The position numbers were made by a program, and so were the translations under genes. From positions 1-64,000 of the forward strand of contig JAADGV010000115.1 of assembly GCA_013152205.1 (NCBI GenBank): 64,000 nucleotides of DNA, in the 5' to 3' direction. Under the pieces are notes generated by a model. It ran no database searches and was not told where the DNA came from. It was given only the letters and a program-made list of their open reading frames with translations. The DNA is from Planctomycetota bacterium (GTDB lineage Bacteria; Planctomycetota; Planctomycetia; Pirellulales; Lacipirellulaceae). Of this stretch, positions 43,409-52,253 are shown piece after piece. How positions within the stretch are numbered: the first letter of the stretch is position 1; each line of letters starts with the position of its first letter.

Positions 43409-46400
43409 ATGCGAAGTCTATCCAAAATCCTCTGCCCTAAAGTTAGTCGCCTTGCCGCCGGCAGCCTGATATTGTTGGCGGTCGCGGTCGCCATGGTGCC
43501 CGGCGATGCTGCCGCCAAAGATGATCCTAGCGTGCTTATTTACAACGCTGCCAAAGAATCGGCCAACGGGCGGCATTTGGTTTTTCTGGCTGGTGATGAG
43601 GAATATCGTTCGGAAGAAGGGCTGGTGCAGTTAGCTCGCATTCTTTCGGTGCGACATGGTTTTAAGTGTTCGGTGCTGTTTTCGCTCGATTCAAAGACAG
43701 GCACCATCGACCCGAATGCCAGCCATAGTCTGGGTGGTGCTGAAGCGATGGATACGGCGGATGCGATTATCTTGGGGTTGCGATTTCGTGAGTACCCGGA
43801 CGAGACGATGAAGCACTTTGTCGATGCCTACTTGGCGGGCAAGCCGTTTATTGCTTTGCGGACTAGCACCCATGCGTTTAAGTACAGCGACGATTCGAAA
43901 TCGAAATATCGGCAGTATTCGTTTCGAAGCAAAGATTGGCCCGGCGGTTTTGGTCGGCAAGTGCTTGGCGAAACTTGGGTTAGCCACCTTGGCACCAACA
44001 ACAAAGAGGCAACACGGGGCCTTATCGAGCCTTCGGCCAAAGACCACCCGGTGCTTCGTGGTGTAGGCGAGATGTTTGGCGAAACGGGAGTTTACTTTGT
44101 CCAGCCGCCCAAGGATTGTACGATCTTGGTTCACGGGCAAGTGCTTGATGGCACGACTCCCACATCGCCGCCGCTTGCAGGCGAGAAGAACGAGCCGATG
44201 CAGCCAGTGGCTTGGGTGCGAACGCACAAGAATGCTGCTGGCAAAACGAACAAGGTGCTTTGCACGACGATGGGTTCGGCGGTAGATCTGCTCGACGAAA
44301 ACTTACGCCGATTGTTGGTCAACGGTGTGTATTGGGCACTTGAAGAAGAGGTGCCAGCGAAGGCTGATGTAACATTGGTGGGCGACTACCGGCCTTCGAA
44401 GTTTGGCACCAATGGTTTTCGCCGAGGCGTCCATCCGGCTGACTTGCAACTGAACGGCGATAAGGACGAGGCTGCCGACAAATCGGGACAGCTCGAATTG
44501 AATCGGGGCGAACGAATCGCGTTTGTGGGTGGCGTGTTGCTGCCACGGATGGCCCTTTATGGTCATTTCGAAACCGTGCTGCACACACGTTTTCCTGAGA
44601 AAGAGTTGGTCGTGCGGAATTTTGGCTGGCCTGCGGACGAAGCGGGCAACCAGCAACGGCCGAACGATTACACGACGCTGGACGACCCGCTCCAGGTGTT
44701 TGGGCCAACCTTGTTGGTTTGTTTCTTTGGCGGCAACGAATCGTTTGCTGGTCCGGTGGGAATCGAAAAATTCAAGAGCGATCTTGCTGCGTTTGTTAAG
44801 TCGAAAGGCTCTTCTTTGGCTAAGGATGGCAAGCAACCTCGGTTTGTGTTTGTGTCGCCCGCCGCTTTTGAGGATACGGGGAATCGTTCGCTGCCAGATG
44901 GCAAGGCAGAGAACAAGAACTTAAAACTTTATAGCGAAGCTTTGCTAGAAACGGCTACCAAGCTTGGCATCCCGGTGGTCGATCTGTTTTCGCCCACGGC
45001 AAAAACTTTTGCCGCCGAATTGGGTGGTCAGTACACGATTAACGGTCTGCATATCAACGAAGCAGGTGCCAAAGTCGTTGCTGCGGAGTTGGATCGCGGT
45101 TTGTTTGGATCGGCCCTTGAAGCGGCGACCTCTGGCGAAGGTTATGAGCGATTGCGAACCGCCGTCGTCGATAAAACCTGGCATCATCAAAACGACTATC
45201 ACATGCTCAACGGTTGGTATGTGTATGGCGGTCGCAGCACCCCTTTTGGTGTGACGAATTTCCCGGAAGAATTTGCCAAACTACGAAAGATGGTTGCTGT
45301 TCGCGATCGGTACGTTTGGGATATCGTTCAAGGCAAGCAGGTCGCTGCCACTGTCGACGACAGCTCAACCGGCACACTAGCAACGGTGGACTCGACATTC
45401 GGCACCAAGGAATACTCAGAGCCGGACGAGTTGCGATACCTTAGCCCCAAAGAAGCGGAAGAGGCAATGGAAGTGGCCCCGGGCTATCGCCTGCAGACGT
45501 TTGCTTCGGAAGAGCAGTTCCCTGAGTTGACCAACCCGGTACAAATCCAGTTCGACAATCGCGGACGTTTATGGGCAGTCTGTATGCCCACCTACCCGCA
45601 GTGGAAGCCGGGCGACCCAAAACCAAACGATCGGCTCTTGATTTTTGAAGATACCGATCAGGATGGGGTGGCCGACAAAGTAAAAGTGTTTTGCGACGAC
45701 TTGCATGTGCCCACTTCGTTCGAGTTTTACAACGGCGGGGTATTGGTCGTTAATCAGCCGCAGCTAGTGTTCTTGAAAGATACGGACGGCGACGATCGTG
45801 CCGATGTACGGGAAGTATTGTTCGAGGGATTTGCCTCGGACGACACGCACCATGCGGTTTGTTCGTTTGAGTGGACTCCGGGCGGCGAGTTGGTCATGCT
45901 TGAGGGTATCTCGATGCTGACGACGCTCGAAACCCCCTGGGGCCCGTTCCGCAATCGCAATCGATCGAGCGCCTATCGGCTTGACCCGCGGACGTGGAAA
46001 GTGGCTCTTCACATGTCGCCATGCTTTCCGAATCCCTGGTGCTATACCCATAACGACTGGGGGCAAGGGTTTGTTGGCGATGGCACCACAGCCGCTCAGC
46101 ATTGGGCAACTCCGCTGACCGGCAGGGCCTACACCGGACGTGGCGGGACCGATCAATTTGTGAAGTACGAAGGCCAACGGATGCGACCTGCTGGCGGCAA
46201 CGAGTTTGTTTCTAGCGGCCAGTTCCCGGACAGCGCTCAGGGCAACTTTTTGTACTCCTGCGTTATCAACACGAACGCGATTTTGCAGTTCACTGTTGCC
46301 GAGAAAGGGGCGGGCTACGAGGGAAAACGGATTGAAGATTTGGTGCGTTCGACCGACGACAACTTCCGCCCAATGTCGCCCCATTTTGGGCCGGATGGGG

Positions 46401-47653
46401 CGTTGTATTTTGCCGATTGGCATAACCCGTTGATTGGCCACATGCAGTATTCGCAGCGAGACCCCAATCGGGATCATCGTCATGGGCGCATCTACCGCCT
46501 GTCGGCGAAAGATCGTCCGCCGGTAACGCCGGTCATTCAGGCAGGCAAATCGGTTGAAGAATTGCTTGAACAACTTCGGGCGACGGAACTCCGAACTCGC
46601 TATCGAGTTCGCCGCGAGCTTCGAGATCGTCCGACGGATGAAGTGCTGGCGGTGATGGGCAACTGGTTGGGCAAGCTCGACAAGGCTGACCCGCAGTACG
46701 ATCGTCTTGTGATGGAATCGCTTTGGGTACAGCAAGGCCATCATGCAACCGATGGCCGATTGATAGAAAAAGTCATGCAGGCCAAGGCGCCCAATGCCCG
46801 GGCGGCAGCCGCCAATGTGATTGGAAGCGAATTTGCCGACCATCCCGGGGCACTTGCTTGGCTAAAGCAGTTGGTTCACGATTCGCATCCGCGTGTACGG
46901 CTAGAAGCCGTGCGGGCGCTGAGTTTTGTGGGCACTCCGGCAGCAATCGCCTTGGCATTGGAGGTGGTCGATCATGATTTGGATACGGAGATCAGCTACA
47001 CACTCACGAGCACACTTGGTGCATTGAAGCCGTTAATCGCAAGAGAATTGGCGGCTGGTCGTTCGCTCGCAGGCAACCGAGAACTTGCTCAAACATTTGT
47101 CGAAAAGCTGCTTCATGGATCTGCGTATGGCGCCAAGGCCCACATGCTGTTGCTAGAACTATCGGCGCAGCCAGGCCCCAACGAAAAACGTGTCCATAAA
47201 GTGATGAGTTCGCTTGGCAGCTTGCAGGGCGACGTCAATGTTGGTGCAAAAGTATTTGAACGTACTTGCGTTGCTTGCCACAAAATTGGCGACAAAGGTG
47301 CCGACTTTGGGCCCAACCTTTCCGATGCGGGTCTTCGTCTGAAACCGGAGGAAATCGTGCTGTCGATTCTCGAACCGAATGCCAAACTCGACCCAAAGTA
47401 TCAAACCATTCTGGTTCTTACCGACGACGGAAAAACCTACAGCGGCTTGATTGCCAAAGAGACGCCCGAGTTGCTAACCATGGTCATCGGCGCAGGCAAG
47501 CTGCAAGAAATACCTATCGAGGAGATCGAAGACCGCCGCAAGGTGGACGTTTCGAGCATGCCTGCGAATCTCCACGAGGCGATTTCGGCCAAGGAGTTTG
47601 TCGATCTACTGCACTACTTGAAGTCGCAGAAGACCAAACTTGAGACGCTTTAG
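43409..47653 (+). CDS. ThuA-SGNH-PVC dehydrogenase-cytochrome c fusion protein
   Basis: A 1414-residue exported protein. After a signal peptide (residues 1-36), domains are: ThuA-like (about 40-325; LVFLAGDEEYRSEEG, ALRTSTHAF), a GDSL/SGNH-type lipase-like domain (about 355-580; VRNFGWPADEAG, FFGGNESF, GLHINEAG), a PVC-type membrane-bound dehydrogenase beta-propeller (about 690-1060; FASEEQFPELTNPVQIQFDN), HEAT repeats (about 1080-1250), and a cytochrome c domain with heme site CVACH at 1287-1291. The start at 43409 follows AGGG and gives the signal peptide; the frame opens earlier at a TTG. Components suggest oxidation of a sugar or other polyol with electrons delivered to heme. Length is near the upper end for the family. 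Confidence 0.9.
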   Translation: MRSLSKILCPKVSRLAAGSLILLAVAVAMVPGDAAAKDDPSVLIYNAAKESANGRHLVFLAGDEEYRSEEGLVQLARILSVRHGFKCSVLFSLDSKTGTIDPNASHSLGGAEAMDTADAIILGLRFREYPDETMKHFVDAYLAGKPFIALRTSTHAFKYSDDSKSKYRQYSFRSKDWPGGFGRQVLGETWVSHLGTNNKEATRGLIEPSAKDHPVLRGVGEMFGETGVYFVQPPKDCTILVHGQVLDGTTPTSPPLAGEKNEPMQPVAWVRTHKNAAGKTNKVLCTTMGSAVDLLDENLRRLLVNGVYWALEEEVPAKADVTLVGDYRPSKFGTNGFRRGVHPADLQLNGDKDEAADKSGQLELNRGERIAFVGGVLLPRMALYGHFETVLHTRFPEKELVVRNFGWPADEAGNQQRPNDYTTLDDPLQVFGPTLLVCFFGGNESFAGPVGIEKFKSDLAAFVKSKGSSLAKDGKQPRFVFVSPAAFEDTGNRSLPDGKAENKNLKLYSEALLETATKLGIPVVDLFSPTAKTFAAELGGQYTINGLHINEAGAKVVAAELDRGLFGSALEAATSGEGYERLRTAVVDKTWHHQNDYHMLNGWYVYGGRSTPFGVTNFPEEFAKLRKMVAVRDRYVWDIVQGKQVAATVDDSSTGTLATVDSTFGTKEYSEPDELRYLSPKEAEEAMEVAPGYRLQTFASEEQFPELTNPVQIQFDNRGRLWAVCMPTYPQWKPGDPKPNDRLLIFEDTDQDGVADKVKVFCDDLHVPTSFEFYNGGVLVVNQPQLVFLKDTDGDDRADVREVLFEGFASDDTHHAVCSFEWTPGGELVMLEGISMLTTLETPWGPFRNRNRSSAYRLDPRTWKVALHMSPCFPNPWCYTHNDWGQGFVGDGTTAAQHWATPLTGRAYTGRGGTDQFVKYEGQRMRPAGGNEFVSSGQFPDSAQGNFLYSCVINTNAILQFTVAEKGAGYEGKRIEDLVRSTDDNFRPMSPHFGPDGALYFADWHNPLIGHMQYSQRDPNRDHRHGRIYRLSAKDRPPVTPVIQAGKSVEELLEQLRATELRTRYRVRRELRDRPTDEVLAVMGNWLGKLDKADPQYDRLVMESLWVQQGHHATDGRLIEKVMQAKAPNARAAAANVIGSEFADHPGALAWLKQLVHDSHPRVRLEAVRALSFVGTPAAIALALEVVDHDLDTEISYTLTSTLGALKPLIARELAAGRSLAGNRELAQTFVEKLLHGSAYGAKAHMLLLELSAQPGPNEKRVHKVMSSLGSLQGDVNVGAKVFERTCVACHKIGDKGADFGPNLSDAGLRLKPEEIVLSILEPNAKLDPKYQTILVLTDDGKTYSGLIAKETPELLTMVIGAGKLQEIPIEEIEDRRKVDVSSMPANLHEAISAKEFVDLLHYLKSQKTKLETL

Positions 47654-47764
47654 CATTGCAACGTAGTCAGCTTAACCACAACGACATACCTATAGGCCCC
47701 TGTCGGCTGTTTGCTGAATGTATCGAATTCAACATACCGAATTACCAATCGAGGAATTAACACG

Positions 47765-48748
47765 ATGATTCGCTCTGCTTTTATTACCTCTTTAATTGTT
47801 ATTCTTGCCTTGATGTTTACTGCCAAGAGTGTTGCTGAAGACAAAGCCATCGGCATTATCGGTTTGGATACCTCCCACGCAATCGCCTTCACCAAGGACA
47901 TAAACGGTTCGCCAGAGAAGCCGGGCATCAAGGGCTACCGAGTGGTAGCCGTCTATCCGAAGGGGAGTCCAGATATTGAGTCGAGCCTTAGCCGAGTCCC
48001 TGGCTATACGGTTCAGATGAAAGAGATGGGCATCGAGATTGTACCGACGATCGACGAATTGCTTGAGAAAGTCGACTACGTGCTATTGGAAACCAACGAT
48101 GGTCGCCCCCATCTGGAACAAGTGCTGCCAGTGATTGCCGCTGGGAAACCCGTGTTTGTTGATAAGCCGATCGCAGGTTCGTTGGTTGATGCCGTGGCGA
48201 TTTTCGCAGCGGCAGAGAAGGCCAACGTCCCGCTGTTTTCTTCCAGCAGTTTGCGCTATGGCAAAGATTCGCAGGCCGTCCGCGGCGGATCGATTGGCGA
48301 AGTTCAGCATTGCGAAACCCACAGCCCTTGTAAGATCGAGAAAAATCACCCCGACCTGTTTTGGTACGGAATCCATGGCGTCGAATCGCTTTTCACGGTG
48401 ATGGGCACTGGCTGCGAAACGGTGCAGCGACGTACTGAGGATGGCAAGGTGGTTGTCGAAGGCACTTGGAAGGGCGGACGTACCGGCATCTATCGCGAAG
48501 GCAAAGGCTACGGCGGGTCGGCCAAAGGTGCCAAAGGCGAGGCAACGGTTGGTTCTTACGATGGCTATCGCCCGTTGGTTGTAGAAATTATTAAGTTCTT
48601 TGGCACAGGTAAACCACCGGTGAGTGCTGAAGAGACACTCGAAATTTACACTTTCATGGAAGCTGCCGACGAGAGTAAACGGCAGGGCGGCAAAGCAGTG
48701 AGCATGAGCGAAGTGCTCGAGAAGGCCAAGAAAGAAGCCGCCAAGTGA
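47765..48748 (+). CDS. Gfo/Idh/MocA-family oxidoreductase, secreted variant
   Basis: A 327-residue protein with a Sec-type signal peptide (IVILALMFTAKSVAE). The Rossmann part starts AIGIIGLDTSHAIAF, where the usual GxGxxG is replaced by GIIGLDTSHA, and has VDKPIAGS in place of the common EKP motif. The C-terminal domain contains KNHPDLFWYGIHGVESLFTV. Family members oxidise or reduce sugars and cyclitols with tightly bound NAD(P); the altered nucleotide-binding loop leaves activity uncertain. The ATG at 47765 follows GAGGAA. It lies 111 bp downstream of the dehydrogenase-cytochrome fusion on the same strand and is probably expressed with it. Confidence 0.85.
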   Translation: MIRSAFITSLIVILALMFTAKSVAEDKAIGIIGLDTSHAIAFTKDINGSPEKPGIKGYRVVAVYPKGSPDIESSLSRVPGYTVQMKEMGIEIVPTIDELLEKVDYVLLETNDGRPHLEQVLPVIAAGKPVFVDKPIAGSLVDAVAIFAAAEKANVPLFSSSSLRYGKDSQAVRGGSIGEVQHCETHSPCKIEKNHPDLFWYGIHGVESLFTVMGTGCETVQRRTEDGKVVVEGTWKGGRTGIYREGKGYGGSAKGAKGEATVGSYDGYRPLVVEIIKFFGTGKPPVSAEETLEIYTFMEAADESKRQGGKAVSMSEVLEKAKKEAAK

Positions 48749-48774
48749 ACTGCAAAAATCAACAGGCTTTTTCG

Positions 48775-48832
48775 TAGCTGCGAGCGGAAGCCGCAGCCGA
48801 GTCTGAAAAACCGCAGCTTCCGCCTGCGGCTA
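48775..48832. terminator. Palindrome between convergent genes
   Basis: TAGCTGCGAGCGGAAGCCGC and the reverse complement-like CCGCAGCTTCCGCCTGCGGC pair imperfectly (about 18 of 22) in the 98-bp gap between two convergent genes. It may act as a bidirectional terminator or be a REP-type unit. Confidence 0.5.
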
Positions 48833-48846
48833 GTATGACTTCGACT

Positions 48847-50178
48847 TCATAGTTCCCAGCCTGGGCGGTATTCTCGGCGGACTAATTGGTTGGCGGCGTC
48901 GTAGTTGAACGTCAGATCTGCGCTATTCCAGGCGAGTTCTTCGCCGGGGAAGCGAGTGGCGATGGTTCCTACCAGCACGGCTTCGGTGACCGCGCAGCCG
49001 TAAGAGAAAGGAGTCGTTACCTGGCCTTCCCCGCGGCAGACGTCGGCCCATTCGTGGTAATGATTCTTGCTTGGCAATTCCTCAATGCTTATTTCCATCG
49101 GCTTGCCTTGGCTGTAGAACCTAGGCATGTCGATATGCGGCAGTACCATCACCCCTTTTTCGCCAACCATAAACAGCCCGTTGCTGGGCAATTCGACGCC
49201 CTCGGGCAACTGGGCCCGGCTGATATCGGGGCGACTGCCATTGGTTCCATCCGTCCAACGGCAAGTGATCTGGCCATCGGTAAAACGGGTGCCAGCAAAA
49301 TGGTAGACGACGTCGGTGTCTGGGGAGTAAGTTTCTTCGTGGCACTTCGGACCGCGCGAAATTGCCTTGGTTGGTGCGCCTAATTCAAGGCACGAAAACA
49401 CGGGATCAAAAATATGGCAGCCCATGTCGCCAAGTGTTCCGGTACCAAAGTCGGTCCAGCGTCGCCATTCATGCGGGTGGTAAGTTTTCTCGGCATAAGG
49501 ACGCTCGGGAGCCGAGCCTAGCCACAGATTCCAATCGAAGTGTTCGGGCACCGGATCGGTACGGTCTGGGCGACCTGACGCGGGGCCGTCCCAGCTTTTT
49601 GCAACCCACATATGTACTTCACGAACCTTACCGATCGCTCCAGACTGGAGCATTGCTACCCCCGTGCGGTAAGCAGCGTGGCTATGGGCCTGGGTACCCA
49701 TTTGCGTAACCAGCTGCTTGTTCTTGGCAGCCATGTCTTGCATCGCCCGGCATTCAAACAAATTGTGGGCAAGCGGTTTCTGGCAATAAACATGCTTACC
49801 AAGTTCCATCGCCGCCGATGCGATCGGGCCATGCATGTGGTCGGGGGTAGAAATCATCACCGCATCGATGTCGTCGGCTATCTCGTCGAACATCCGGCGG
49901 TAGTCGCTAAAGTTTTTCGTGCCAGGAAATTCTTCGGTCGCTGCTTTGAGATACTCGGCGTCAACATCGCACATGGCAGCTAAACGGACTCGCGGCGAGC
50001 CTGTGATATTTGCCAAATCGTGTCGACCAATCATCCCCCCTACGCCAACCGAGGCAACCTGCAATAACTCATTGCCCGAAGCGGCTTGTACGATTGCTGG
50101 GCCTAGCAGTGATGTCGCGGCAAGTGTGCCGGTCGCATTACGCAAAAAGTCACGACGGGTAGGATGGCTGCGAGACAT
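48847..50178 (-). CDS. Tat-exported Gfo/Idh/MocA-family oxidoreductase
   Basis: A 443-residue protein with a twin-arginine signal (TRRDFLRNATGTLAATSLLG, residues 7-26). The Rossmann motif reads VASVGVGGMIGRHD and the family motif CQKPLAHN (with the catalytic-region Lys) is present; HPHEWRRWTDFGTGTLGDMG is typical of the planctomycete NagA/inositol dehydrogenase-like branch. Export in the folded state fits a protein with pre-bound NAD(P). The ATG at 50178 is selected since the Tat signal starts there. The upstream neighbour is a PhyH-family oxygenase 55 bp away on the same strand. The substrate is probably a sugar or cyclitol. Confidence 0.92.
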   Translation of the reverse strand: MSRSHPTRRDFLRNATGTLAATSLLGPAIVQAASGNELLQVASVGVGGMIGRHDLANITGSPRVRLAAMCDVDAEYLKAATEEFPGTKNFSDYRRMFDEIADDIDAVMISTPDHMHGPIASAAMELGKHVYCQKPLAHNLFECRAMQDMAAKNKQLVTQMGTQAHSHAAYRTGVAMLQSGAIGKVREVHMWVAKSWDGPASGRPDRTDPVPEHFDWNLWLGSAPERPYAEKTYHPHEWRRWTDFGTGTLGDMGCHIFDPVFSCLELGAPTKAISRGPKCHEETYSPDTDVVYHFAGTRFTDGQITCRWTDGTNGSRPDISRAQLPEGVELPSNGLFMVGEKGVMVLPHIDMPRFYSQGKPMEISIEELPSKNHYHEWADVCRGEGQVTTPFSYGCAVTEAVLVGTIATRFPGEELAWNSADLTFNYDAANQLVRREYRPGWEL

Positions 50179-50233
50179 AAGAGACTTTCTAAAGCAGACG
50201 TTAGTGTAGGGAAGGCAAACCGCCAAAGTTGCT

Positions 50234-51082
50234 TTAACTGGCGGCAATCAGAAGGTTGATATCGGAGTTAATCGTATTTCCAACCTCGATGCCGGGGCAC
50301 CATTTTTCGCGGTCGTATTCCTGATTGGGGTTTGCAGGTTCCTGCAAGGTCATCTCATGATCCATGTAGATAACCGTCAGCACTTCGCGGCGTTGGTCCG
50401 TTTGGTTAGCGCCAGCTCGGTGGAAATTCCAACCTTCGTGGAAACTAACTTCGCCAAGTTGATAGGGTGCTGTCACAACAGGATAGCCAGCCTCGGCTAG
50501 ACGGGCCTCCACTACGGCTTCGTCTTGCTGCACGAGTTCGGCGTTTCGGCCGTAGTCGAGCTTATGGCTCCCGAGGGCAAAGTCGAGCGGCCCCATCTCG
50601 GCGGTTATCTCGACCAACGGAATCCATGCAGTAAGCACTTTTTCGGTGGCAAGTGGCCAGTAGTAGTGGTCGACATGCCCCGGGGTTGCCACCCCGCCAG
50701 GCTCTTTGATGAGCGCTTGATCGTGATAGATCCGTACCCCCGATACCCCCATTAGTTCGGCGGCGATTTTCGCCAAGCGGCCAACGACGAACGACCTGAT
50801 CAAATCGCTATGTGTCCAAAGGTTGAACACTTGGGTAAACGCTTTTCGATAAAGGTCGACATCTTCGCTGGGGTACTCTTCGTCGCGATTCTCGTTGTCG
50901 ACCGACGATCCTAATCGCGTTACGTTCTGAATCACTTCACGACGCAGTATGTCCATCGTCTCGGCAGAAAACACCCCTTTGATCTTGGCGACACCTTCGT
51001 CTTGATATGCTTGGACATGGGAGGCCCCCAAAGCGAGCGGAGTTTCCCACTCTCGAATGGCTTGGTCGTTTTGCAATGTCAT
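50234..51082 (-). CDS. Phytanoyl-CoA dioxygenase (PhyH) family protein
   Basis: A 282-residue Fe(II)/2-oxoglutarate-dependent oxygenase-like protein. The iron triad is visible as His136-x-Asp138 (PGHVDHYYW) and His221 (GWNFHRAGANQ), with Arg231 or Arg232 (QRREVLTV) as the 2-oxoglutarate anchor. No signal peptide, so it is cytoplasmic. The ATG at 51082 gives a normal family length; the ATG at 51178 would add 32 atypical residues. It precedes a Tat-exported Gfo/Idh/MocA gene and is divergent from a sugar isomerase, so a role in breakdown of a hydroxylated or methylated small molecule is plausible but unproven. Confidence 0.88.
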   Translation of the reverse strand: MTLQNDQAIREWETPLALGASHVQAYQDEGVAKIKGVFSAETMDILRREVIQNVTRLGSSVDNENRDEEYPSEDVDLYRKAFTQVFNLWTHSDLIRSFVVGRLAKIAAELMGVSGVRIYHDQALIKEPGGVATPGHVDHYYWPLATEKVLTAWIPLVEITAEMGPLDFALGSHKLDYGRNAELVQQDEAVVEARLAEAGYPVVTAPYQLGEVSFHEGWNFHRAGANQTDQRREVLTVIYMDHEMTLQEPANPNQEYDREKWCPGIEVGNTINSDINLLIAAS

Positions 51083-51343
51083 GGCTGGCGATCTTCCTTT
51101 TTGCAAGAAAAAAGTAGTGTTGGCCTTGTCTTTTTCTCTTGGGTAGAACCGGTTCAAGATATCACGCTTCGTTTGCATGGTCCACCGAAAGGGGAACGTG
51201 CGGAGGATAAAGTCGGCCTTTGCCCTCGAACGCGAGAAGAGAAATGGTTGTTTTGGCGAGCAGAGGCAGCTAAACTGTGGGCTGGTTCGAGGGTGGTGCC
51301 GCCCTGATCGTTTCTAGTCAGAAAATCTCGAAGGAGTTGTGTT

Positions 51344-52201
51344 ATGCCTGCTGCTTGGTCACGTCGTCGGTTTCTTGGAACTACTGCAGCAACGGCAGCG
51401 GCGGCTACGTTGGGGCATCCCCTGAGTGCGTTAGCGAAGCCTGCCCAATCGGGCAACGTCGGTCGATTTTCGATCGGTATTCAAAGCTACTCCTTGCGAG
51501 GTTATTCGGCGGAGGATGCGATTCGCCATGCCCACGATTTGGGATTTGCCCACATGGAATTCTATCCGGCTCATTTCAGCCCCAAGGCGACACCAGCTGA
51601 AATCGATGCGATGAAGAAAACCATGAGCGATGCCGGCATGAAGATGCTGGGGCACGGCGTGCATAGTTTTTCGGCCAACCATGAAGCGAACCGTAAATTG
51701 TTTGTATTCGCCAAAGCAGCCGGGGTACGTTGCTTGTCGGCAGACCCTGCCCCTGATTCCTTTGAGAGTCTGGATAAGTTGGTTAAAGAGTTTGATATTC
51801 GTATCGCGATTCATAACCACGGTCCACGCCATCGATACAACAAAGCGTTAGACGTATTGGGAGCGGTCGAGCCTTACGACGTTCGGATTGGCGCTTGTGC
51901 CGACTTGGGTCACTTCATTCGCTCGGGCGAAGATGCGGTGCAGGTGATACGTCTGCTTGGCAAGCGGCTGTACGGCATCCATCTCAAAGACTTTGCTGAG
52001 ATGAAGGATAAAACCGAAGGGGTGATTTTAGGTGAAGGTCACCTCGACGTCGAAGGCGTGTTTGCAGCACTGGCTGCCGTGGACTTCCCGGCAGATGGCT
52101 GCCTTTCGCTTGAGTACGAGGAAAACAAGGACGACCCGATCGACGACATCCGTCGTTGTATGGATATCGCCCGTAAGGCCGCGGCCAAGGTTTCGGGGTG
52201 A
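51344..52201 (+). CDS. Tat-exported sugar phosphate isomerase/epimerase-like TIM barrel
   Basis: A 285-residue xylose-isomerase-like TIM barrel. The Tat signal is SRRRFLGTTAATAAAA (residues 6-21). Metal-site residues in the expected order are Glu (AHMEFYPAH), Asp-Leu-Gly-His (ACADLGHF), His (GIHLKDF) and Glu near the end (LEYEEN); IAIHNHG supplies another His. Family members isomerise or epimerise keto-sugars and cyclitols. The ATG is preceded by AAGGAG. It is divergent from the PhyH gene and probably takes part in the same catabolic locus as the two Gfo/Idh/MocA proteins. Confidence 0.9.
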   Translation: MPAAWSRRRFLGTTAATAAAATLGHPLSALAKPAQSGNVGRFSIGIQSYSLRGYSAEDAIRHAHDLGFAHMEFYPAHFSPKATPAEIDAMKKTMSDAGMKMLGHGVHSFSANHEANRKLFVFAKAAGVRCLSADPAPDSFESLDKLVKEFDIRIAIHNHGPRHRYNKALDVLGAVEPYDVRIGACADLGHFIRSGEDAVQVIRLLGKRLYGIHLKDFAEMKDKTEGVILGEGHLDVEGVFAALAAVDFPADGCLSLEYEENKDDPIDDIRRCMDIARKAAAKVSG

Positions 52202-52253
52202 ACTTCTCTAGGTCGGTGATGCTTCCTACAAGATGAAAAAATGAACAGGTTTG

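Noticed and set aside
45764-46843. Long antisense frame of 359 codons
   Set aside because: It lies wholly inside the ThuA-dehydrogenase fusion gene, whose domains are conserved; the antisense product has no recognisable domain.
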